Assembly (NCBI GenBank): GCA_030549495.1
Contig: JAUIRK010001050.1
Span: forward strand, 496,001-560,000
Direction of reading: 5' to 3'
Length of the DNA: 64,000 bases
DNA from: Nectonema munidae
Lineage: Eukaryota; Nematomorpha; Nectonematoida; Nectonematidae
Below are positions 33,570-47,100 of this stretch, piece after piece (position 1 is the stretch's first letter; each line of letters opens with the position of its first letter). The notes below the pieces were generated by a model, which saw nothing but the letters and a program-made list of their open reading frames with translations, searched no databases and was not told where the DNA came from. The position numbers were made by a program, and so were the translations under genes.

Positions 33570-34385
33570 TGTGTATCAATTTTTACTTATTAATTTTTTA
33601 CTTATCACAAATTTTTACCTTTTTAATTTTAAAATTCTTATTATTAAAATTTTATAAACTCTTTATTAAAATTCTGTTAAAAAACTGGAAAACTCTGTTT
33701 TAGCTTACTCTATTAAAAAACTGAAAATTTTGAATAAATTTTACTTGTATATTTGATATATTTGTACTCACTTTATTTAATTAATTTTGTGTTCAAGTAG
33801 AATGATCAATTAAATAGATCTTTAGAAGTGTCTTTGTGGCAAAATTTGAAAATATGTTCAATTTATTTGACCTTCTAAAGATTTACAATAAATAAAAGCC
33901 CATTGCTTTGATTTTTATTGTAAAAGTTTTTTATCTTTGATTTAGTCGGCTAAATAAGTTCTGCTGAGCTAAATTTGTCCGCTCAAGTGCTAGGGCTTAA
34001 AGTGCCTTCCTCCCCCTATTTTTCACAAATATTAATAAGTTTTTATAAATATTTTTAATGTTACATATATATATATCAACTATGCTGAATATAGTGGTTA
34101 TGTCTATTTTTATCAAAATCAATCAAACTTATCAAAAAATTGATTTATATATGACAGCTCACCTCAAAAAGATTCTTTTTATCTAAGTAATTATATAAAA
34201 AAATTTATACCCATTTACCACTACGCTAAATTCATTGTCAATATTCATTTTTAATGAAAATCAATCAAAACTTTCAAAAAATTGATTAGCTTATAACAGC
34301 TCATCTCTAAAAGAATCTTCTTATCAAAATAATTAAATAAAGTTGTTTACAAATATATACCCATTTTCAAGTATGCTGAATGATT
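33570..34385. other. AT-rich non-coding stretch
   Basis: ATTTGTCCGCTCAAGTGCTA at 33973-33993 matches a motif at 8389-8407. Two diverged copies of an about 170-bp unit (34080-34210 and 34225-34340) share AAAATTGATT..TATA..ACAGCTC. Confidence 0.4.
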
Positions 34386-34490
34386 ATTATAGGAAAAGAT
34401 CGCCCATAGGAAAAAATCCCCCTATGGAAATCCCCCTGGTAAAATATCCCCCCAGCAAAAATCCCCCGGAAAAAAAATCCCCCGAAGAAA

Positions 34491-34507
34491 CCCCCCCCCC
34501 CCCCCCC
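34491..34507. repeat. Poly-C tract
   Basis: About 17 consecutive C inside the left end of the MULE. The proline/lysine-rich frames across this area are repeat translations. Confidence 0.9.
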
Positions 34508-34899
34508 AAAATATTCCCTAGAAAAAAATTCTTTTGAGAAAAAAGCCTCTCTCAAAATTTCAGGATATGCTCTGTTCCGTCGCTGAACTTTTATTACAGG
34601 GGGCAAATTAATTTTTTTAAATTTGATTCTAATTTAACAAATAATTGATCAAAGGCAATATATTCATAGACTTTTTTATATTCTCAATTTTTCTCTACTT
34701 GAATAAGCAATTCAATCAAAATATAAAAAAGAAATCAATCAAAAAATAGACAGATACGTGTGTAATTTGAAAAGCGTGTGCTTCATCATATGTCACTATT
34801 CTTTGATAGAAAAATAGACAGATACAGATAGATGTGTGATTCGAATAGTGTTTTCTCATTATTTTTTTCTTAAAATTTAGTTTTTAAAATTGGATCCAC

Positions 34900-35200
34900 A
34901 TGGAATTCATTAAATCAAACAAAGGTGGAATAAAAATAGCTTTTGAAGTCTATGTGTACTCGAAACAAAAGGAATTGGCTAATATATCGTATGAGTGTGA
35001 ACTGCGACGTTCAGGAAACTATTTCAAAGCCAAAATATAAGTGAAAGATAACGAACTAATGAGTACAGTGAACGAGCATACTCATGCTCCGGATGTTATG
35101 AGAATAGAAAATTTAAAAGTACTCCACGAAATGAAAAACAGAGCTAGAAATACGCAGGAAACTCCGCAGCAAATCATTTGTTTTCCGTTGAGAACATGAG
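34900..35200 (+). pseudogene. FLYWCH zinc finger of the MULE protein, broken
   Basis: From the ATG at 34900 the frame reads MEFIKSNKGGIKIAFEVYVY, then ISYECELRRSGNYFKAKI and, past a stop, NEHTHAPD. These correspond to the FLYWCH DNA-binding domain (F..S.KG...L...GY.Y; W.C......C.A; H.H.P), with the Trp replaced by Tyr and the second Cys lost. Confidence 0.7.
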
Positions 35201-35205
35201 TGAAG

Positions 35206-36236
35206 GGCCTGGGTCAAATCTTCCTACACTGAGCCACTTGAAAAGAAATCTCAGACAGTGTAGGCAAAGAAGCCGAAATCCTCTTCCAGTAACGCAAAAC
35301 ACAGAAGGACTTGTTATTCCTCTAGAGTATACTCGCACAAAAATGGTGAGCAATTTCTTTTGTATGATTCTGGACCAACAAATCAAAGAATTTTAATCTA
35401 TGGTTCCGAAAAGAATGTTTCGTATCTACAAAAATTTGAAGATTGTTACATGGATGGGACATTTAGTGTCACACCAAATTTGTTTTGCCAAGTCTAAACT
35501 ATACATGCTTTTATAGGTAGTCACGCGGTACCAACTTTGTATTGCTTATTGCCAGACAAATCTGAGGCAACCTATACATTTTTACTGGAGAAAGTACAAG
35601 GCTTCAACAACAATCTACATCCTAGAAGTATAATGATAGATTTTGAAAAAGCTATGGTTAACAACATCACAACTGTTTTCCTTATGCAGAAATTAAAGGG
35701 TGTTTTTTCCACCTTAGTCAAAATATATACAAAAAAATTCAGGAAGTTGGACTTTCACAGTTGTATAATAATAATCCTGACTTTTCCTTAAAAATGCGAA
35801 TGATTGCATTCCTAACTTCCTGCCCGCAAGATAAAATAGAAGAAGCTTTTGATGCCCTAGTAGAATTTTTACCTGAAGAAGCAAATGATGTTATTGACTA
35901 TTTTGAAGACAATAACATAGGCAGACTAACTCGTAGAATCAGAAGACCGCCAAGATTTGATGTAAATATTTGGAATATGCATTCAAGAGTGCAAGATGCC
36001 GAAAACTAATAATGCAGTTGAAGGATGGCACATAAAGTTTTGCTTCATTGGTTGGTTGCTCACACCCTAACATTTGGACTTTCATTCGATGTATTCAAAA
36101 AAGAGTGTATGTGACACAAGTCCTAGCTGGTCATCCTCAAATGAAACAGAAAAAGAAGTACAAGAACTCAGCTCTTCACATCAAAACTATCATGGAAGAC
36201 ATTCGAAATCGTTCAATTTTAAACTTTAAGGAATAG
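35206..36236 (+). pseudogene. MULE transposase domain, broken
   Basis: Fragments appear in order: LPTLSHLKRNLRQCRQRSR, IPLEYTRT, LIYGSEKNVSYL (about 35398), YMDGTFSVTPNLF (about 35449, first catalytic Asp in DGTF), TLYCLLPDKSEATYTFLLEK, IMIDFEKAMVNNI (second Asp), then SQLYNNNPDFSLKMRMIAFL and YFEDNNIGRLTRR, with NNAVEGWHIKF near 36006. This order is typical of FLYWCH-type MULE transposases. Several frame breaks separate the pieces. The C-terminal part ends at 36236. Confidence 0.75.
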
Positions 36237-36454
36237 CTTTCAATCTTAGCTTTTAAGTTTTAAATTCAGCATTAATTAAATTTATATTTCTAGTTTTTTT
36301 GAATAAATTTTTTACTGTTTCTGTTATTTCTTGTGTAATTTCTAGTTATTTTGTGTAGTTTCTGTTATTGTTGGATCTTACTACTTCTATTCAAGTTATA
36401 GATAACTTTATTTTGCTAGGGATTTTTTCTTTCGAGGAATTTTTCCTGCTACCA

Positions 36455-37205
36455 AATTTGTCGCATATATATTAAAATATATATGTTCTTAATAAATTTG
36501 TCGCATATGGCATGCATCTAAGTCTGTGTGATCTATTAGTGTCCTCACAAAGTAGCAATGAACTTCTTGCAAATATAATATTTTCCAAATATCCTGCAAA
36601 GGGCGAAGTTTTTTTTAAGTAATTTTAGAACCTAGTGAAGTTTTTCGAGAAATACCTTTTTCGGCTATACCGAAAATTTTATATTTTATGTAATTTATAA
36701 GACATATGTTTTAAATCACTGTATATACGTAAGCATGTGTTTATGTAAAATCTGTATTTACACGTCTTAATATGACCAAGGTATGGTGTTTCTTATTCTC
36801 GCTATATTATATATCTACATTGTGTACAAAGTAACTATAAGACTAACTAACTAAATTGACTAACAAACTAACTAAACTATTCAACTAACTAAATAACCTA
36901 CTAAATAACAAAACAATATTAATCATTAAATTTCATTCTTTTTCTTTCTTTTAACAACAATTTTTATTGTGGAAAATTTAGAATATAAAAAAAGTTAGTA
37001 ATATTTTTCATTGACAATTTTTTTTTAATTAACTTCTTTCAAATACTTTTATCTTTCTTCATTTGTATTGAATTGGGAGTTTTAAACCCTCTTAAAATTT
37101 ATACATTCTTTTTTTTATGATTCTTCATGTGGAATTGTTCAACTTATAAAACTTTATATTTTTTTAGTTGTCTGTATCGCAACCATGGGAAGAATAATCA
37201 TCCAT
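36455..37205. other. AT-rich non-coding stretch
   Basis: AAATTTGTCGCATAT is repeated at about 36456 and 36495, around a palindromic ATATATAT segment. A run of ACTAACTAA-like units lies at 36838-36905. No gene seen. Confidence 0.5.
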
Positions 37206-37208
37206 AGC

Positions 37209-37226
37209 AATCCTAACCCTAACCCC
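37209..37226. repeat. Short telomere-like motif
   Basis: Contains CCTAACCCTAACCCC, about two and a half CCCTAA units, directly upstream of the microsatellite. Probably coincidental or a relic of break repair. Confidence 0.5.
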
Positions 37227-37257
37227 AATCCTATTTCAACCAATGAAAATACTTCCA

Positions 37258-37590
<333 letters not shown>

Positions 37591-37607
37591 GCTAAGCTAT
37601 TATAATA

Positions 37608-37800
37608 TAGATTTATCACATCATAAAGTTCAAAATTTAAAATTTTTTATTTTTTAAATTTTCTTTAAAAAATTGTTTGGTTCCAGCGATACACACACAC
37701 ACACACGCATATATATAGATTTATCACATCATAAAGTTCAAAACAGATTTTTTTTTATTTTTTAAATTTTCCTTAAAAAATTGTTTTGAAAATTAATCAT
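37608..37800. repeat. Short tandem duplication beside the microsatellite
   Basis: ATAGATTTATCACATCATAA is repeated at about 37608 and 37725, each followed by TTTTTTAAATTTTC..TTAAAAAATTG. TTCCAGCGATACA occurs just before the (GACA)n tract and again before the (CA)n at 37690. Confidence 0.8.
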
Positions 37801-39440
37801 ACTTATAGAAATCATATTCAAATATAAATAACTTAAGTTTATGTAAACAAACTATTATGTTCTATATTAAACTTGTTTTGCATGTCATATATGTTTTTAC
37901 TTAACTTTAAATTGTACAAGCACAATTGTACTTGACAATTGTACAAGAAATTGTATAAACTACGTAAAAGCATACGTAGTTACATACACTGACATTATAG
38001 TGACATGAACTCCCTATATTTCTTCATTGTCACGGTGTGACATTTATATATACACAGTGTAAATAAGCAAATGCTAAGTGTATACTATATATCTAGTGAT
38101 ATTTAGGTGACACAAACCCCCTATACTTTACACTGTTGACAGTCAGACATTTAGATGCAAAGACACACACACACACACGATTTATATTATGTATACTGAC
38201 AATGATGTGACAAAAGTTTTATACTTTTGTATGATGACTCTGTGATACTTCCAAAATAATTGCATTACAGATACAATGATGGTTTATAAAATCAATAAGA
38301 GAATGATCAACATCAATCAACGTGATGGTACTTAAAAGCAAATTAAATACTATAAAATTTTTGAAAAATTTTTAAAAACAAAACTAATTTTTTAATTAAT
38401 AAATTTTATTAAAAATAAAGAAATTTTTTTAATAAGATGAAAATTATAAGTTGTATATTTTTTTTTTGTGATGGGTTGGTTATAATTTTTTGTTGGGGCC
38501 TTATAAAAAAGTTTCATTAATTGTTTCAATCATTAAAATATATTAATGAACACTAAATACTATCCTCAATATCTTTATTTATAATAATCATCCTAAAAAA
38601 ATCCTTAAAAAAAATGATTGAGAAATTTAAAATATGGCATAATAGCGCACTACTTGGCCTTCTTTTCGGAAAAGCCATACTTTTTTTAACATATCAATTT
38701 TACGGAAGCCCTTTCGAGGCAGACATTTATTCATGACAAAGCTTCTTTTCAAGGAAATACCTCGATTATTATCCAAATTTTTTTTCCAAAGTAACGAGAA
38801 TTTGTTTCAAATCATTCAATATGATTCATAAAAAATAGTAATAAAATCGCGTAGCAAGGAATTTTATATGAAATCGCTTACTCTAGCACTATTGTATATG
38901 CTTTCCGGCATGCCTTGTCTGCAATTAAAATGACAAGTATTGCTTATTATAGCTGCTTATCTGCTTCTTTATCTCTCTGTTTGTTTTTTCCTCTTTTCAC
39001 GTTGCATTGCCATATATTTCATATTTTTATATCTCAAATACTTTCTATATCAGATTACACCACCTGAATTTATAATTTTTTTTTAATTATTAGCATACCC
39101 CATTTTCGCATCATTTTTAAAAAATAAAAATCGCTTTCTTATTATGTAGAGGAGATTCCTAACAAACCTTCATTGTACAAAGATATACCTCACTTTACAC
39201 ATTTACCAATTCACCCATAACAAACAAACAAAGTAACTAAAATAATTCATAAATTGTTGCTAAATATTATTTATTTGATAAATTTAATGATGAATAAAAT
39301 TTGCTTTTTTTTTAATTTCATTTAATATTCTACATTCTCCATTATTTTTGAAAAGGGCAAAATAAAGACAGCTATTTTTTAAAAGACGCAATTGACTTCT
39401 CTATTCTTCAAAAACTTCAAAAAAAATTTTATATATTTTT
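37800..39440. other. AT-rich non-coding stretch
   Basis: A (CA)n run lies at about 38164-38178. No gene or element end was recognised. Confidence 0.5.
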
Positions 39441-39757
39441 TAAATTTCGTTTTTAAGCGACTGTTGGGGCGTATCGAGTGGGGGGTCTTGAAGCCCCGAC
39501 CGCCCCCATTGAGTTTTGAAAAAAATTTTTTTTACCAGATATAATAAAAATTAAGTTGATTTTATTTTGATAAAGTAGCTTTTATTTTAATACCATATGA
39601 ATAAAATACTATTCTGTTAAAATTTTAATTATGTTTTTTTATAAAAGTACAAACTTCACTTACTATATGACAAAAAATTGTGAATAGCGTCAATAAAACA
39701 GCTTTAAAAATTTTTTCCAACTTGTGCCCCCCCATAAAAAAATTCCTGCATACGGCA
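39440..39757 (-). mobile_element. hAT-type terminus, minus orientation
   Basis: The inverse of 39738-39757 reads CAGTGCCGTATGCAGGAATT, close to the CAGTGGCGTA.CCAGGA ends of many hAT elements. A GC-rich segment at 39468-39518 (GGGGCGTATCGAGTGGGGGG) may be internal to it. The opposite end was not identified. Confidence 0.45.
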
Positions 39758-39759
39758 CT

Positions 39760-40747
39760 GGTTATTTTTAGTTTACAGTATTTTAAACATTGCAAAGATA
39801 TTATAATAAGAATAGTGGCCTGATTAAAATAAGGTTTCAAAATCAATTTTCTAAATGCTGAGTACCCATAACAATCCTGACATGATTCAAAAGTTAGGCG
39901 TTTAGTATGGGAATACTAATTAGATATAAAAAGGATATATTTATGTTTTCATCATGTACAGTGAGCTGTTTCTGACTCTTATTCTCTCTAGACTAAATAT
40001 ATGGGAGATACTTTGTGTAAAATTTGGAGAAATTGAAAAGAGAAACTTTATTATCATTACAAAACCAAAAAAGGAGTTGTAGTTACAAGATCTTATGTTG
40101 TTTGCATTCAGATTAAGCTTTTGCGAACTTTCATGTTTATAAGTGATGATTGATATAAATTGCGATCAATAACACTGCTCATCATAAGCAGTTTTGCTAT
40201 CTAATCTAAGAGACACAAACTTTGAGATGAAGGATGACTATTTTAGAGAAAAACTTAAGCGATTAATAGCGCTAATACTCCTGCACTCATTTTTGTCATC
40301 AGTAACAACAAAAAATTAACTCAAATTATTCTCTACGCCTCTGACTCAACGAACTAATACTCCTCATGCAATTGGTGCAACATAATAAGTCGAAAATTAC
40401 ATATCGCAAACTTTGTGTACTGGTCGTCTTGATTCCCCTCTAGAAATCATCCACATATATATCTGCCTCTTCATATACTGCAGCCTGCTTATGGAAGTTT
40501 TCATGAGTTATTGATTACTATCGTTATTATATATTCTTAATATATACTCCAAGTTTGTGGAAGTTTTAGTGCATTATTACGCGACTAATTACGCTGGTAG
40601 AAGTAGTGGTAATAGAACTAAACTTGCACAAATTAAATTACGTCAACTCTTTCGCATATTTTGACGCGCTATTACTTTTTCGCGCTCGTCTCCGCATAAA
40701 TTGCCCTCTCATTTCATACTTCTTGCTAATTTTTACAAGCTACCTCC
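39760..40747 (+). promoter_or_regulatory. 5' flank and leader of the LRR-Ig-FN3 gene
   Basis: No TATA box or initiator could be assigned with confidence. The last 150 bp before the ATG are richer in GC and CpG (TTCGCGCTCGTCTCCGC) than the surroundings, which is compatible with a leader or promoter. Confidence 0.3.
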
Positions 40748-41176
40748 ATGGATACAAAGTCATCTAACTCCCCTTTACTCGCAATAATGATGTCTTTAGC
40801 CGTCATGGCTTCCCTTTCCCCCACCAACTCAACTTTGACAGTAAATAAAAAACTTCGAAACACCGAGTGTCCTTTTACATGCGAGTGCTCATTTACTCGA
40901 AGTGGTGGCACGACTGAAGACTCACCCACTCTCCACGAATTAGATTGCTCTCTTTCTGGCAAACACGATGTCTCCTTGCTTGAAACGCTAGGCCTGAAAA
41001 TGCGTGATTTAGCTCAGCAAAAGTTTTATGGGAGTAGGACGAGGGAAAACAAAAAGTACGACTCCTTGCAACATTTGAAGTCTTTCAACATATCCTATAA
41101 TAACATTAAATTCTTGGAAAATAACAAGCTAGAATTCTTTCCTTTACTAGAAGTTCTAAACTTCTCTCATAATAAA
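40748..41176 (+). CDS. Exon 1: signal peptide, LRRNT, first LRRs
   Basis: The ATG at 40748 has the context CTCCATGG. The hydrophobic core LLAIMMSLAVMASL is followed by the LRRNT cysteines (CPFTCEC and ELDC) and the first repeats, LKSFNISYNNI and LEVLNFSHNK. The donor is AAA|GTAAGT in phase 0. Confidence 0.88.
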
Positions 41177-44100
41177 GTAAGTTTTTATATCTTTGCAAAG
41201 TTTCAACAAGTTCATTGAAAGAAAAATGACGAAATCTTTGGAAAAGTTATAGGAGGGCAAAAAAGATATAGCAGATTTCAGTAAAAAGAACAAAATGCCA
41301 TCTTATGTCTCAGTTAATTGTACTATGGAGTAAAAAAGTTTTAAAATATTTTTTGGTACTAATTGATATTTCTAAAGAAAAATCTGTAAACATACAGCAT
41401 TTAAAAGTAAGATATGCAATATTGAAATATATCAATTTTTCTTTTTGAAGTCTCATCAATTTATGATTTTAATGTTAATTATCAAAAGAGAGTATTGAAA
41501 ATTCATTCAAAAAATAATATTATATACTATTTAATAATCCATCCCACCCTTTAACAATTCAATATCACTCTTTTACAACTCAAACGCTCCCACTTGCCAT
41601 TCCATTCCATTATTTTACTCTTCCCAATTAATATTATTTCTGTTATCTAAAATTTATTTTAAATAGAAAATAGTTTATTTATTAGCTAAAATTTTACTAA
41701 ATGCTTTCTTTCCTTTGAAATCAAGTTAAGACCTTGGCACATAAGCAATGTAGTTTCAGTAATCATATGTCGTAATTGTTTTCATTTACAACTCAAAAAT
41801 GTGGTGAAGATTAACTCAATATAAATTTTCATTGAATTAACCTGCCGTTGTTTAAATTTTTCATTGTTAGTTCTAATTCATTGAATTATTTTGATTTTTT
41901 ATAAAATTCACACATTAAAAATGACTTTTAATGCCAACTTTAGCTTAATTTCCAAAAATATCGTGGATTATAAATGAATCAAGAAGTAAAATCCACTTGT
42001 TAATAGAAACGAAATACCAAAAAAAGGCATAGACTGTAAAAAAAATGCATGTTTTAATTAGAGAAGGGTGTTTCGGAATTTGGGAGGCCTTTTGAAGATA
42101 TAGATTACAAAAAGTTAAAGATTAAGATGGGGGTAAAAACAAATAGATAATGTGGTTCTTAGTATTGAAATATTAAAACAAAGTATTGAGACGAAGAGAT
42201 CTTTATTTTTAAGCTAATAAAATATTAATTAATTATTTTTAAAAACATTTACTAACTTTCTCCAATATATTGTTCTAAAATATTTTTTGTCTTTCTGTAG
42301 AAATATAGAAGTATAGGAACATTTGGAGCTTGAAAGTTTTCATTTTCCAGCTAAACATTCAATAAACTCCATAAGACAGTAGATTAAATTAATTTTTAAA
42401 AAATAAAATAATATAGAGTAAATTGTTAGGTTGCTTTGCTTTGTAAAAAATTTGAGTGTTATATATTATATATATGTGGGTGCATAAGCTTTATGACTTA
42501 TTTTTAATGTCATTTCAAAACACAATTACATAAACAAATAACTTTTTCTATATTATCTCTACTCAGGTATGTGTCGCTCTATCAAGGATCGCTCAAAAAA
42601 GATGGCGTAAACGTATAGCGCACTATAGTATATCGTTTTCTTGTTAATCGCTCGTGCGTTACAAGTCTATAAAAGCTTTGAAAATCCCACCACCATTTTG
42701 CAGTTTTTCTATGATATTATTTATAAATAATGTAATCAAAGATTGAGTATTGTGTGACTTCCTAAATCCAAACTTGTAAATAAGATTGTTTTGTTCAAAA
42801 TAGAATTTCAATTGTTTATGAAGCAACTTTTCAAAAATTTTAGAGATCACAGGTATCAAAGATATAGGCCTATAGTTATCCAAATGAGATTTATCTCCCT
42901 TTTTGAAAATTGGGAGCACTCTACTAATTTTAAACACTTTTGGCTATGTTAAAAATTCTAGACAAGAATTTAAGCCTATTGTGAAATACTTAGCTAGAAT
43001 ATTAATTACCAATTTGACGTGAAACATTGAAACCGCGTTTTGTCGCAGCTCTTATTGTTTCTAAAAGAATCAACAGCGGTTATTACATCTTGAATTGTAA
43101 TTCTAGTAAAACTGAAGGTTAAACTTGTATCAATATGAATATTGGGACAATACTTTCTAGAAATCGGAGTACAAGAATTATGTTCGTAAATTTCGTATTG
43201 AATATATTTCCAAGTTCATTGGCATTTTCAATTTCTCTTTCTCCATACTTTAAAGAAATTTTAGAGTCTGAGGTGGGTTTAATAAAACTATTGATGTTTC
43301 TCCAAACATTTTTGAGACTTGTTTCTTCAGAAAAAAGGGTATGGAAATATGTTTTTTTCAACTGCTTTGATAAATTTTTAACATTATTTCTGAGAATTAA
43401 TAATAATTAATTCTGACTACATAATGCGTTTTCATTTTCATAAAGACTTTATTTTTTTTTTGATTAGACCTAAAAGTGTCTTATTGATCCAGAGATTGAT
43501 AGATGTTCTATAATGGTGATTTGAATTTCTTTTAATCTTAATTTGCTTTGTGTTAAGATTTAAAAAGTGAGATAACTTATCATAAAATCTCAAAAAAAAA
43601 AGATTTCTGGATTATCAAATGCCTTTCTCAATTAATCATGCAAATTAAACAATGAAACAGCACCAACAAAATCACAAGTATTGAATACTTTTTTAGTGAA
43701 CAAATGATGCTCATCGAGATAAATTTTACATGAAACTAAAAGAGGTAAATGATCAGAAATATCAAAATGAATATTATAAGAAATAAAAAGAAAAATGTCA
43801 TACGAATAAAAATATTATCTATCAGCGTCTCGCTTATAAATCGTGTAAAAGTAGGACAGCCAAATGTTTAAGAACCTCTCTATATGCTTATTATTATAGA
43901 TCTTAAATAAGTCCAGATTGAAATCTCCTAAAGACAAACTCATTTTATAATCATATTGGTAATTTTCAAGGTAAATTTCAAACTCATCCAGGAAAAGATC
44001 AATTTCATTAAGTTTAGAAATGGGCTTTCTTTAAATATTAGTAATATAAAGCGTGGTTGAAGCAGAGATCTGAATAGAGACGGTGAGAGCTTCAAAAAAT

Positions 44101-47100
44101 TTACTGTTGTCATGAATGAAACATTTCTTATGTTTCAAACTTTTATGGATAAAGAAAGCCAAGCCCGAATGGGAGCTCAAAGAAAGAGGACAGTACACAC
44201 ATAGCCCTCAATATTAAAAGTATTAAAAGTATTTTCAAACATCCATGTCTCTTGTACATATAATATGGATGTGGTCTCTATTTACAGAATGAAATATTAT
44301 CAAAAAACTTATTAAAGAACTATATTTTGCTTTGAGAGATTGAATATTTACTGTTATGATATTCAAGTTGTACAATCTTATTCTGCCTTTTAGAATAGTA
44401 AAATTTGAGGAAAATAAATTTTCATCACAAAGTTATGGATGAAAAAGATTAAACAAATCAGTGTTATTAATTATATCATCATTGTTAGAATGAATTATGT
44501 TAGGCTTACTCATCATGAACAGAGAAAGAAGTGATTGATTTAATATACTCAAGATTTTTTTAACCAAAGGGCATTTAAAACAACAAGAAAAATGCATTCA
44601 ATTGAAAAAATTAGCACATTTTAATTTACTTAAGTCATTTATCCACTCACAATCTTTAAATACATGACTATTTGAAGAACAGTGCGCACAAATGGCTTCA
44701 AGTTTTCTACAAACTTTTGTTGTGTGTCCAAATTGTAAACATTTGGTGCCCTGAATATTAGAAATATATTCATAGCATTTACATTTACAAAACTTAATAT
44801 GCAAATAGTAATCATTTTTCTTGTTATATAGTTATAAGTTCTTGAATCACATTTAAATACGCAACACCTCGTGTTATTAAATTTAGAGTTAAAAGAAAAT
44901 AATAATTTAAACATACTTTTTTCAGACACTAGTTCTTTCAGACCAGAGGTTTCAACTTTATAAATGTATTTATTTTAATATTTTTCTCTATATGCTAACT
45001 CAGAAAAGTTTTCATCATTTTAATTTTCTCCTTTTCATTAAAGTTAATAATCGTTTCTGTATTAAATGTAAAAGGTATTCCCAAAAAGTCCCAAAAATTT
45101 ACGTTGAAAATGATGTCTTAATAATAACGCAATGTTGTTAAATCTAGGATTTAGCCGAAATCATCAAACAATTAAACTTTTCATATCTGCCTTAAATTTT
45201 CACAATTTAATGGTGAAAAATAACCAGGTAAACTTCACATATACACCGTCAAAACTTATGGTGATTTACAAAATGCTAAATAAATTTATGTTTACTTTAG
45301 ATAAAAGTTCTATCAGAAAAGTCACCACTCAACTTTCTATACTTAACAGTCCTAGAACTGTCAGATAACAAGATATTTGAAATTGAAAGACACAGCATGT
45401 ATCTGCCTTCGCTCAAGAAGATCTATCTAAACAAAAATTCAATTTACTACTTATCCAAAGACATTTTTGAGAACTTAAAAAGCTTGGAAGAAATTAACTT
45501 AAGTCATAATGCAATAAAAAAAATCCCAGATGAAATTTTTTCAAATCTCAAATTCCTAAAGGTTGTAAAGCTCAATCATAATTCTATAAAACAGATTTCA
45601 GATAAGGTTTCTTTTAAAATTTTCTACCATTTTATGCAAGAATGGTTATATTGAGTTTCCTTATATGTGAGAAAGTAGGAAATCTTTGCTTGAGTTTAAG
45701 ATGAGGAAGGTGATAAATTTTACAAGAGAGTTAGGTTAAAATATAGATTTAAAAAATTTTCAAATTAATAATAAAATTATAAATTTTGAATAAAAATGCA
45801 AATATTTTTAAACAAATTACTAAAGAGTCTTAAAAAATTTACAAGACATATAGGCAAAGTATTCTTTGAAAATACACGGAGCTTTTTCATGCCTTTAACT
45901 TACAAACGTCTCAATTAGGGTGTTAAAGACTTCTTTGTATATTTAATTATTCATTGAAAAAATAACTAGTGATACTAATATTTAAATAGTTAAAAAAAGT
46001 AGTAAAGTTAAACTTAATTAAACATAAAGTCATCATTACTATCTAAAAAAAGGTATAAATAGTAATACCACTATTTGATAAGTAAATTTGGTATTTTATT
46101 TTTATGAAATGTTTGTATTAAGATGGCGTTAATATGTTGGCATTATTTCCCATGCTTTGATGGTTTCATAAAGTAACTTAATTTACATTGTCGTATAGAC
46201 ATTTATAATTGAAGCTACAAAAGAAAAGATAACTAGAAAAGTGATTTTTAAAATTAATTTTTTAATTTTTCGTAATTTACTCAAATATTCATATTTGAAA
46301 GTCCTATTTTACCACTTTTGGCCTCTTTCGTCATTTATTATCTTTAACCAAATTTTAGATTTTTTTTTGCAAATTTTCGGTAATCATTATATTTTTACTT
46401 TGATTTACTTGCAAAATTTTCTTAGAATTTCACTTTTTCAATGATTAGTAAACTTATGCAATTCATTAATATCTAACAGTAAAATAACTAACTAATGAGA
46501 ATTGAATAAAACATTCAATAGTATTTACAAGTGGTTTATAATAATTACTTTTATTAAAAACTTACTATTATACTAGCATAATTATGCATTGTTGAGATTA
46601 CCAGTTCAAATAGGTGAGATTAGCAGTTTAAGTTTTCAGTGTTAAAATAAATAAATAAAAATAATAATAAAAAAAAATAAAAAATTTTATTAGATGAAAA
46701 GTTATTTATTATGAATTTATTTCATCCATTTTGTTTAAAACAAAGCTACTTATAAGTAGCAAGAATGAATTTGCAAGTAACATTTTGTATACAAAACTCT
46801 CTATATTAAATTCTCATCCAACGAGTTGTGAGGAGTGAGTTGGAAGCAAGCCTGGTCTCATCGGCTCTCAGTTGAATACGCCTTTGCATAGTAGTAGATT
46901 TGTAGAAATAGTTATTCACCAGTTAGTTAGATTATTATTCATATTACCTTGAAAGTCAATTTAAAAATATAAATATAAATTACTATTCTTATAAGCAATG
47001 ATTCATTATTTTTATAGAATAATTTATGAGTAATATTCTTCGATACTCTTCTAATTAGAATTGAAAAAAGGTAAAATAAAATCGAAAAAGTTAAATAAAA

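Larger units (their letters stand above)
34390..36450 (+). mobile_element. MULE transposon with FLYWCH finger, degraded
   Basis: The left end is a run of degenerate AAATCCCCC units from 34392. The right end, inverted, reads GGAAAAATTCC..CGAAAG and AAAAAATCCCTAG, so the termini are related but worn. Between them lies a plus-strand Mutator-type transposase. No 9-bp target duplication was identified, so boundaries are approximate. Confidence 0.6.
42659..45110 (-). mobile_element. Jockey-superfamily LINE, antisense in intron 1, 3'-truncated
   Basis: On the minus strand, from high to low coordinates: an ORF1 scrap with CCHC knuckles (44929-44598), an endonuclease region (about 44350-43700), a linker (43361-43119) and the first RT blocks (42937-42659). 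The RT breaks off at AFIDL, just where the first catalytic block should continue into KAFD, and unrelated sequence follows. Most of RT and the 3' end are therefore missing, by deletion or rearrangement. Confidence 0.75.

Noticed and set aside
34343-34606. Pro/Lys-rich and Gly/Phe-rich open frames
   Set aside because: They arise from the TCCCCC units at the MULE left end.
37209-37226. Interstitial telomere
   Set aside because: Only about two and a half units are present, too few to claim a telomeric origin.
43135-43410. Plus-strand frame of 91 codons in intron 1
   Set aside because: It is antisense to the LINE linker region on the minus strand.
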